Origin: DATKRB01 sp035532415 | Lineage (GTDB): Bacteria; Actinomycetota; Acidimicrobiia; Acidimicrobiales; RAAP-2 | Length of the DNA stretch: 64,000 bases | Direction: 5' to 3' | Assembly (NCBI GenBank): GCA_035532415.1 | Contig: DATKRB010000023.1 | Location: 86,060 to 150,059, forward strand | In this document: positions 57,577-64,000 of the stretch, one piece after another | Layout: every line of letters starts with the position of its first letter | How positions within the stretch are numbered: position 1 is the stretch's first letter | Program-made: the position numbers and the translations under genes | The notes under the pieces: generated by a model | What the model was told of the DNA's origin: nothing | Databases searched by the model: none | The model's input: only the letters and a program-made list of their open reading frames with translations

Positions 57577-57686
57577 CAGCCCCACAGGGGCAGAGGTGAC
57601 AGCCCCCCACAGGGGCAGAGGTGACAGCCCCCCACAGGGGCAGAGGTGACAGCCCCACAGGGGCAGAGGTGACAGCCCCCACAGGG
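57568..57686 (+). repeat. five tandem 23-25-bp hairpin-forming repeats between argR and argG
   Basis: Units at 57568-57590, 57591-57615, 57616-57640, 57641-57663 and 57664-57686. Each begins CAGAGGTGACAG, then a run of 4-6 C, then ACAGGGG (GGG in the last). Units differ only in the C-run, giving 23 or 25 bases. Each can fold as GCCCC-ACA-GGGGC, so the RNA would carry a row of small hairpins. Copy 1 contains the argR stop. The array ends five bases before the argG Shine-Dalgarno. Confidence 0.95.
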
Positions 57687-57703
57687 CGGCGGGAAGGATG
57701 ATC

Positions 57704-58948
57704 ATGGCGAAGCGGGTGGTCCTGGCCTACAGCGGCGGGCTCGACACGTCGGTCGCCGTCCGATGGCTGAGGGAGGAGACCGGTGCCGAGGTGATCGCGG
57801 TCGCCGTCGACGTCGGCCAGGGTGGCGAGGATTGGGAGACGATCCGGCAGCGGGCCCTCGCGGCCGGTGCGGTGGAGGCCGTGGTGGTGGATGCCCGGCG
57901 CGAGATGGCCGAGGAGTTCTGCGTACCGGCCATCCTGGCCAACGCCAGGTACGAGGGGAAGTACCCCCTCGTCTCCGCACTCTCGAGGCCGGTCATCGTC
58001 CGTCACCTGGTGGCGGAGGCCCGCCGGCATGGTGCCGACACGGTCGCGCACGGCTGCACGGGCAAGGGCAACGACCAGGTGCGCTTTGAGGTGGGGACCC
58101 GCTCGCTCGCCCCCGACCTCGAGGTGCTGGCACCGGCGCGGGTCTGGGGACTCAGTCGGGCCCAGGCCGTCGAGCTGGCCGCGAAGTGGGAGATCCCGAT
58201 CTCGGTGACCAAGGAGAAGCTCTACTCGATCGACGAGAACCTCTGGGGCAAGGCCATCGAGTGCGGGATCATCGAGGACCCCTGGGCTTCTCCTCCCGAT
58301 GACGCCTACACCCTGACGCGCCCGACCGCGACGGGCCCCGTGCAGATGGTCGTCGCCTTTGAGGCGGGAGTGCCCACTGCGCTGGACGGACGGGCGATGC
58401 CGGTCGAGGAGCTGATCGCCGAGGTGAGCCGCCGGGCCGGTTCGACCGGTTTCGGCCGGCTCGACATGGTGGAGAACCGCCGGGTGGGGATCAAGAGCCG
58501 CGAGGTCTACGAGTGTCCGGCCGCACTGGCCCTGCTGGTCGCGCACGCCGACCTCGAGGACCTGACCCTCGAGCGTGACCTCCACCATGAGAAGGCCCGC
58601 CTCGAGCCCCGATGGGCCGAGCTGGTTTACGACGGGATGTGGTTCTCGCCGCTGAAGCAGGCGATCGACGCCTTCGTCGTCGAGTCCCAGCGCCACGTCA
58701 CCGGGGAGGTGCGATTGCGGTTCGACCCACCCGGGACCTGCACGGTGGAGGGCAGGCGCAGCCCGGTCGCCCTGTACGACCACGGGCTGGCCACCTACGA
58801 CGAGACGGACAGCTTCCGTCACGAGGACGCCGCGGGCTTCGTCCGGCTGTGGGGTCTGGGCGTCGCCACCTGGGCCTCCCGGCAAGGAGAGGGCAAGGCT
58901 GCTGGGCGGGGTCCCTCGGGATCGGCTGCGGGAAGCGCAGGACCGTGA
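57704..58948 (+). CDS. argG: argininosuccinate synthase
   Basis: 414 residues. AYSGGLDTSVAVRWL is the PP-loop ATP site; HGCTGKGNDQVRFE and the SIDENLWGKAIECG block are diagnostic. It joins citrulline and aspartate. ATG at 57704 is preferred over 57698 because GGGAAGG (57691-57697) then has a 6-base gap. C-terminal about 20 residues are Gly/Ser-rich. Confidence 0.97.
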   Translation: MAKRVVLAYSGGLDTSVAVRWLREETGAEVIAVAVDVGQGGEDWETIRQRALAAGAVEAVVVDARREMAEEFCVPAILANARYEGKYPLVSALSRPVIVRHLVAEARRHGADTVAHGCTGKGNDQVRFEVGTRSLAPDLEVLAPARVWGLSRAQAVELAAKWEIPISVTKEKLYSIDENLWGKAIECGIIEDPWASPPDDAYTLTRPTATGPVQMVVAFEAGVPTALDGRAMPVEELIAEVSRRAGSTGFGRLDMVENRRVGIKSREVYECPAALALLVAHADLEDLTLERDLHHEKARLEPRWAELVYDGMWFSPLKQAIDAFVVESQRHVTGEVRLRFDPPGTCTVEGRRSPVALYDHGLATYDETDSFRHEDAAGFVRLWGLGVATWASRQGEGKAAGRGPSGSAAGSAGP

Positions 58949-60402
58949 CCCTGTGGCAGGGTCGCCTCGGTGACGGCATGGCCGACGAGGTGGCGGAGTT
59001 CACCATCAGCCTCCAGTTCGACCGGGTCCTGGCCACCGACGACCTGGCAGGCTCCCGCGCCCACGTGAAGGGGCTGGCGAAGGCCGGCATCCTCACCGAC
59101 GACGAGGCGAGGTTGCTGGTCGACGCCCTGAACCAGGTGGAGGAGGAGCTGGCCGGCGAGGTCTTCACGTTCGAACCGGGCGACGAGGACGTGCACACGG
59201 CGGTGGAGCGCCGCGTCACCGAGATCGCCGGAGAAGTCGGCGCCAAGCTGCATACCGGCCGCAGCCGCAACGACCAGGTGGCCACCGACCTCCGGTTGTG
59301 GTGCCGCCGCACCTTGGGCTCGTTGGCCCTTGACGTCGTCGCGCTCCAGGACGTGCTGCTGCGCCGTGCCAGCGAGGCGGGCGACGCCTACCTTCCGGGC
59401 TACACCCACCTGCAACGGGCCCAGCCGGTCCTTCTCGCCCACCACCTGCTGGCCCACGGGTGGGCACTGGCCCGCGACGTGGACCGGCTGGTCGCCACGA
59501 TCGAACGCCTGAACGTCTCGCCGCTCGGAGCGGGAGCGCTCGCCGGTTCGTCGCTGCCCCTCGACCCCGAGCTGGTCGCCGAGGAGCTGGGCTTCCTCGG
59601 GACCTTCGAGAACTCGCTCGATGCGGTGTCCGATCGGGACTTCGTGGCCGAGGCACTGTTCGACCTGGCGCTCCTCGGGGTCCACCTGTCCCGGATGGGT
59701 GAGGAGATCGTGCTCTGGTCGAGCGAGGAGTTCGGCTTCTGCATCCTGAACGACAGCTTCGCCACCGGTAGCTCGATGCTGCCGCAGAAGAAGAACCCCG
59801 ACGTGGCCGAGCTGGTCAGGGGTAAGGCGGGAAGGCTCATCGGCCACCTCACCGGCGTCCTCGTCACTCTGAAGGGACTGCCGCTCGCCTACAACCGCGA
59901 CCTGCAGGAGGACAAGGAGCCCCTCTTTGACGCCACGCGCCAGATGCGGTTGGGACTGCAAGCCCTCGCCGGCCTCTTCGCAACCGTCGAATGGGCGCAC
60001 GACAGGATGCAGGCGGCCGCCGACGGGGAAGGAGCGGCCGCCGTCGACCTGGCCGAGATGCTGGTGGAGCGGGGCATGCCGTTCCGGCAGGCGCACACCC
60101 TGGTCGGAGGGCTCGTGCGCGACTCGCTCGAGCGCCGGGTGCCGCTCGTGGAGCTGGTGCAGGCCCACCCCGATCTCGGCGACGAGGGGGCGGCCCTGCT
60201 GGAGCCGGGCGTCGCCGTGACCCGCCGGACCAGTCCCGGTGGCGCCGGTCCGATCCCGGTGGCCGTGCAGCTCGAGCGGTTCGGCCGCCGGCTCGACGTG
60301 GACCGGGCCCGGGTGGCCTTGCTCCCCGGTGCCGGTGTGGCACGCGGCACCGGCCGGTCCGCCGACTCTGCGGTCCCTGGAGAGGTTCCCCCGGCGGCGT
60401 GA
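58945..60402 (+). CDS. argH: argininosuccinate lyase
   Basis: 485 residues. HTGRSRNDQVATDLRLW, TH-LQ-AQPVLLAHHLLA and the mobile loop GSSMLPQKKNPDVAELVRG mark the fumarase/ASL superfamily. It releases arginine and fumarate. GTG overlaps argG (GTGA). The last 30 residues are an Ala/Gly/Val-rich extension. Confidence 0.97.
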   Translation: MTLWQGRLGDGMADEVAEFTISLQFDRVLATDDLAGSRAHVKGLAKAGILTDDEARLLVDALNQVEEELAGEVFTFEPGDEDVHTAVERRVTEIAGEVGAKLHTGRSRNDQVATDLRLWCRRTLGSLALDVVALQDVLLRRASEAGDAYLPGYTHLQRAQPVLLAHHLLAHGWALARDVDRLVATIERLNVSPLGAGALAGSSLPLDPELVAEELGFLGTFENSLDAVSDRDFVAEALFDLALLGVHLSRMGEEIVLWSSEEFGFCILNDSFATGSSMLPQKKNPDVAELVRGKAGRLIGHLTGVLVTLKGLPLAYNRDLQEDKEPLFDATRQMRLGLQALAGLFATVEWAHDRMQAAADGEGAAAVDLAEMLVERGMPFRQAHTLVGGLVRDSLERRVPLVELVQAHPDLGDEGAALLEPGVAVTRRTSPGGAGPIPVAVQLERFGRRLDVDRARVALLPGAGVARGTGRSADSAVPGEVPPAA

Positions 60403-61091
60403 GCCATGGTCCGGGTAACGGCCGGAGTTGGGGACCTGTGACCCGCGACCACTTGGCCGGGGGCGCCGTCGACCTGGCGCCGTGGCTCCTCGGCAAGATC
60501 CTCGCTCACGGTAGCCGGGCCGGGAGGATTGTCGAGGTGGAGGCCTACGGGGGGGCTTTTGACCCGGCGTCGCACGCATACCGAGGCCGAACTGCGCGCA
60601 ATCAGACCATGTTCGAGCAGGCGGGCCACCTGTACGTCTATTTCACCTACGGGATGCACTGGTGCGCCAACGTGGTCGCGGGGCCCGAAGGGGTGGGCGA
60701 GGCGGTGCTGATCCGAGCTCTTTCACCCATCAGGGGGTTGGCCGAGATGCGCGGGCTCCGCCTGGCTGCGGGCTCAGACCGGGACTTGTGCAACGGCCCG
60801 GCCAAGCTTTGCCAGGCCCTGGGTGTGACCGGATCGCTCGACGGGGCAGACCTGATCACGGGTGATCGGGTGATCCGGCTGGTCGACGACGGGACCTCAC
60901 CGCCGCACCGACCGGGCAACGGGCCGCGCGTCGGGATCACCAAGGCTGTCGACCGGCCATGGCGATGGTGGGTGGCCGACGATCGGAACGTCTCGGGACG
61001 GGGATCGCGGCTCGGGTCGCCGGTCGGCGAGGCTTTCGGGGGCCATCACCCCGCGAATGGCCCATGCACGCAGGGTGCCGGCAAGAAGTAG
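60399..61091 (+). CDS. mpg: 3-methyladenine DNA glycosylase (AAG/Mpg family)
   Basis: 230 residues. GRIVEVEAYGGAFDPASHAYRGRTARN carries the catalytic Glu in split view (EVEAYGG, then SHAYRG); VYFTYGMHWCANVV and LIRALSP are also typical. It excises alkylated purines in base excision repair. GTG overlaps argH (GTGA); a second GTG at 60438 (VTRDHLAGG) is closer to the family start. The C-terminal 30 residues are unrelated to the fold. Confidence 0.9.
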   Translation: MSHGPGNGRSWGPVTRDHLAGGAVDLAPWLLGKILAHGSRAGRIVEVEAYGGAFDPASHAYRGRTARNQTMFEQAGHLYVYFTYGMHWCANVVAGPEGVGEAVLIRALSPIRGLAEMRGLRLAAGSDRDLCNGPAKLCQALGVTGSLDGADLITGDRVIRLVDDGTSPPHRPGNGPRVGITKAVDRPWRWWVADDRNVSGRGSRLGSPVGEAFGGHHPANGPCTQGAGKK

Positions 61092-61193
61092 CGCACCGCC
61101 AGGAATCGCACCCGCCAGGCGCTCGAGCCGGTCGCCGTGGTGGGCGACGTGGGCGACGTCCCTTTCGTAGGACTCCGGTGGTGTTTCGACGAG

Positions 61194-63152
61194 CTATGGC
61201 GTCATCGAGCGCAGGTGCCCCTGCACGCCGAACCAGACCTCCAGCCCGCCAGCGCGTGTCGGCGCGCCGATGGCTTCCTCGAGCAGCGACAGCGCGCTGG
61301 CCGGCCGGGCCCCGACCGGATCGGCGAGCACGGTCTCGACTTTGTAGCGCTCGAGGAACCGGCGGACCTCGGTGGCCGTGGCCTCGGTGGTTCCGGGCAT
61401 CACGTTGGCCGGTGAGGTTCCCTGGTCGTCCGCTACGAAGGTCGCCGGAACCGACGCCAGATCGCTCGGGAACGCGTCGTACGAGGCGGCGCGATCGGGG
61501 CCGGGGACGAGGGCGTAGCCGCCCACCAGCCGGAACCGCATCCTCGCCGAGGCCTGCCACAGCATCCCCTGGTCACTCAGCACGTCGGCGTAGGGATAGG
61601 TCATCGCGACGCTGCCCGCAGGGATCTGCCGCAGGGCGGCGCTCGTGAACAGCTGGGGCACATCGCTCGGATACGACGGGTACGGCCAATCCGGCACGAG
61701 GGGAGCAAGCGCCACCACCAGGACGCCCACGAGGACTGCCGGCCGCCACCATCGAGCGCGAAACCCCCGGCGTCGCTGGTACCGCGGCCCACCTTCCGTC
61801 CGGGTCCGCCGCCACGCGGCGTGCCATTGGTCACACGCCACTGCCAGAAGTACGGCCGCGAACAGGTCTACGTACAGTGCGAACCGGGAGTCCACGAAGC
61901 TCGCGAAGAGCGGCAGGTGGTCGAGAAGGTCGACCGGGAGCGGGATGCCGGTGCTGTGGGCGTCGATCGTGAGCGATGGGCCGAGAGCGAGCACCTCGGC
62001 CGCGACAGCCATGGCTGCGGCGAACCGGACCAACGGCATCCGCCATCGCCAGACGACCACGGCCAGGAGCACGACGAAGAGGGGGATGCCGAGATAGCTC
62101 CCGTTCTCGGTCAGGTCGCCCATGATGAACCGGTTGCTCACGGCGACCAGGCCGGCCGGCGCCAGCAGTTGGTGCATTGTCGGGACCACGATGCCGAGGA
62201 GGTCGGCGGGGAACGGGTAGGTGCCGTGGGCAGAGCCGACGTAGCGATCCGGTCCGGCCAGCTGGACAGACACGGGGTAGCCGATGACTGCTGCGCAGAG
62301 GGCGGCGGCCGTTCCGACGCCAGCGAGCACATGGCGTGTGCGCGCCCGCACCAGCCCGGGGTGCGACAGCATCAGAACGAGCACTCCCAGCGCTGCCACC
62401 ACGATCGTACTGGCGAAGAGCTCAGACGCCACGAGGTACTCGGCCGCCGCGGTCAGCCCGAGCGCGACACCGGTCAGCACCGGACGGCGACGCTGTCGCA
62501 CCACGAGCTCGTCGAGGAGCAGGAGGACGAGCGGTGGCCAAGGCACGAAGAGCAGGTTCAAGTGACCGACGCCCTGGCCCACCATGTACGGCGAGAAGCC
62601 GTAGACCAGGCCACCAACGAAGGCAGCAGGCGTCCACTGCACCCACCGGCGCAACAGCACGAAGCATGCCGTCGCCGACAGGGGGAAGGCCAGCCATAGC
62701 CACAGGTTGAGAGCCGACACCGGTCCGAAGGCCTGGGCGAGGGGCGCGCCCAGCAGGCCGAGGAACGACATCAGCGTGTTGCCGGCCATGTTGGCGCCGC
62801 GAGGGAAGTCGATGTAGTTGGTGAGAAACGGGGTGTGGCCGTGCAGGAGGGCGAACGGTGTCCAGGCGAGGAACCACACCTGCTGCGCCTGGTCACCGCA
62901 TGCGCACGACGGCATCCGGTGGGGGTCGCCCGGCCAGATCGGCCAGTAGGCGACGAGGCCCAGAAACGCGTACGTCAGGCCGGCCGCGCACAGGACCCTC
63001 GTACGGCGCGCTCGACCGGCGCCGCTGCCCATGGGCAGCCCGCGGCTCGCGAACCTGAGCCTTGGGCCACCAGGACGACGGGCCGCGCCGCCGGCGGGAC
63101 CGTGGCCATCGTCCGCTCTCGTCGAGGCGTCGTCCCCGCAGGCGTGCGTCAC
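61194..63152 (-). CDS. polytopic membrane protein, probable GT-C-type glycosyltransferase
   Basis: 652 residues. After a basic cytoplasmic N-terminus come about eleven to twelve hydrophobic segments, then a soluble C-terminal part (about 500-652) predicted outside. The first loop after TM1 (CACGDQAQQVWFLAWTPFAL) has an acidic residue where GT-C enzymes keep their catalytic acid. Such proteins move sugars from polyprenyl-phosphate donors, but no specific family is assigned. GTG lies 8 bases after TAGACT. The 102 bases to mpg hold nothing recognisable. Confidence 0.75.
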   Translation of the reverse strand: MTHACGDDASTRADDGHGPAGGAARRPGGPRLRFASRGLPMGSGAGRARRTRVLCAAGLTYAFLGLVAYWPIWPGDPHRMPSCACGDQAQQVWFLAWTPFALLHGHTPFLTNYIDFPRGANMAGNTLMSFLGLLGAPLAQAFGPVSALNLWLWLAFPLSATACFVLLRRWVQWTPAAFVGGLVYGFSPYMVGQGVGHLNLLFVPWPPLVLLLLDELVVRQRRRPVLTGVALGLTAAAEYLVASELFASTIVVAALGVLVLMLSHPGLVRARTRHVLAGVGTAAALCAAVIGYPVSVQLAGPDRYVGSAHGTYPFPADLLGIVVPTMHQLLAPAGLVAVSNRFIMGDLTENGSYLGIPLFVVLLAVVVWRWRMPLVRFAAAMAVAAEVLALGPSLTIDAHSTGIPLPVDLLDHLPLFASFVDSRFALYVDLFAAVLLAVACDQWHAAWRRTRTEGGPRYQRRRGFRARWWRPAVLVGVLVVALAPLVPDWPYPSYPSDVPQLFTSAALRQIPAGSVAMTYPYADVLSDQGMLWQASARMRFRLVGGYALVPGPDRAASYDAFPSDLASVPATFVADDQGTSPANVMPGTTEATATEVRRFLERYKVETVLADPVGARPASALSLLEEAIGAPTRAGGLEVWFGVQGHLRSMTP

Positions 63153-63160
63153 CCCGTGGC

Positions 63161-63166
63161 AGTCTA
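63161..63166 (-). promoter_or_regulatory. -10 element of the membrane-protein gene
   Basis: TAGACT on the minus strand, 8 bases before the GTG at 63152; another apparent leaderless start. It points away from the rRNA promoter 68 bases further on. Confidence 0.5.
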
Positions 63167-63233
63167 GGAGAGCGCGTACGGGGAGCGGAGAGCCGGGCTA
63201 CGCGGAGGTTTGAGATGAGTCGACGCGCCGGCG

Positions 63234-63262
63234 TTGACGGGCCCCTGCCCACCTGGTACCAT
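63234..63262 (+). promoter_or_regulatory. rRNA operon promoter
   Basis: TTGACG (63234-63239), 17 bases, TACCAT (63257-63262): close to the sigma-A consensus at both boxes with ideal spacing. Start predicted near 63269. Confidence 0.7.
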
Positions 63263-63269
63263 GACCTTC

Positions 63270-63611
63270 CCGCCGCAAAGCTCGAAGTTGAGAGCGACAG
63301 TGCGGCAGGTCCGAGGGAATCTCCTGGAAGCTTCGGCTCCCAGAAGCACGCCCTCGGAGCACCCGGCACCAACACCCGAGTGGTGAGTGCCCGGTCGCTC
63401 CTTGAAAACGGAAGAGCGAGAGCCAAAAGCCAGTGCGGGCGGCTCATGGGTGCTTCGGCACTCCTGGGTCGTACGTCAATGAAGTAACGCAATGGCGAGC
63501 GTCGCGGAGCCCCTCGGGGTGAGGTCGCGCTCGTCGTCAACCGGGAGAAGAGTCCTTCCGGTTGGCTCTCTGGTTTGCGGGCGCCTCCCTTCGGGGCGGT
63601 GTCCAAGGACC
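63270..63611 (+). other. rRNA leader with boxA-like antitermination site
   Basis: About 340 bases of untranslated leader. CGCTCCTTGAAAAC (63396-63409) resembles boxA, the NusB-NusE site. GC hairpins follow (CCCCTCGGGG near 63510; CCTCCCTTCGGGGCGG near 63585), likely part of the RNase III processing stem. No protein gene is supported here. Confidence 0.55.

Positions 63612-64000
<389 letters not shown>

Noticed and set aside
57568..57686. CRISPR array
   Set aside because: Units are contiguous with no spacers, contain a gene's stop codon, and no cas genes are present. The same applies to the 17-bp array at 10808-10892.

Overview
The window is a gene-dense, very GC-rich bacterial chromosome segment. 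An actinobacterial-type integration host factor, the gene orders pyrR-pyrB-pyrC-carAB-pyrF-mihF-gmk-rpoZ-coaBC-metK-priA and aroC-K-B-Q-pepQ-efp-nusB, and the 16S rRNA 5' end at the right edge all point to Actinomycetota. The 16S fragment and several protein variants would suit a deep lineage such as Acidimicrobiia, but that placement is an inference. Almost everything is core metabolism or translation. There is no prophage, insertion sequence, CRISPR array or tRNA that I can see.

Layout. 0-9 kb: a YyaL/thioredoxin-fold protein, an SDR, and most of a menaquinone cluster (menE, menB, menA, menH, menD) on both strands around shared short promoters. 9-13.6 kb: tyrS, a lipoprotein, a flavin reductase-like protein, two poorly known cysteine-containing proteins and a prepilin peptidase. 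13.7-19.3 kb: a tightly overlapping shikimate operon running into pepQ, efp and nusB. 19.3-28.9 kb: a complete pyrimidine operon (pyrR-pyrB-pyrC-carA-carB-pyrD-pyrF) led by a recognisable PyrR-binding RNA hairpin. 28.9-36.3 kb: mihF, gmk, rpoZ, coaBC, metK, priA, def, fmt. 36.3-40 kb: an accessory block (luciferase-like monooxygenase remnant, SDR, two-domain CaiB-type CoA transferase) where rsmB is expected in related genomes. 40-44.8 kb: rpe, ribD, ribBA, ribH, hisG and a small cold-shock-like gene. 44.9-51.6 kb: a DUF1844 protein divergent from infC-rpmI-rplT-trmH, then pheS-pheT. 51.7-61.1 kb: all eight arginine genes (argC-J-B-D-F-R-G-H) plus a 3-methyladenine glycosylase. 61.2-63.2 kb: a polytopic membrane protein. 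63.2-64 kb: an rRNA promoter, leader and the start of the 16S gene.

Three genome habits stand out. First, many transcription units appear leaderless: a TANNNT -10 element lies 6-8 bases before the start codon, and in two divergent pairs one symmetric TANNNTA serves both strands. Two such promoters open onto tiny ORFs whose stop overlaps the next gene's start. Second, genes are chained by 4-base NTGA stop/start overlaps. This extends to apparent CTG starts (priA, trmH), and infC appears to start at ATA, so ordinary ORF calling truncates these genes. Third, short tandem duplications (12-33 bp, 2-5 copies) recur, mostly across gene ends and starts; two five-copy arrays separate genes that were probably once overlapping.

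The summary rests on reading motifs and spacing by eye. No alignment, folding or database search was run.
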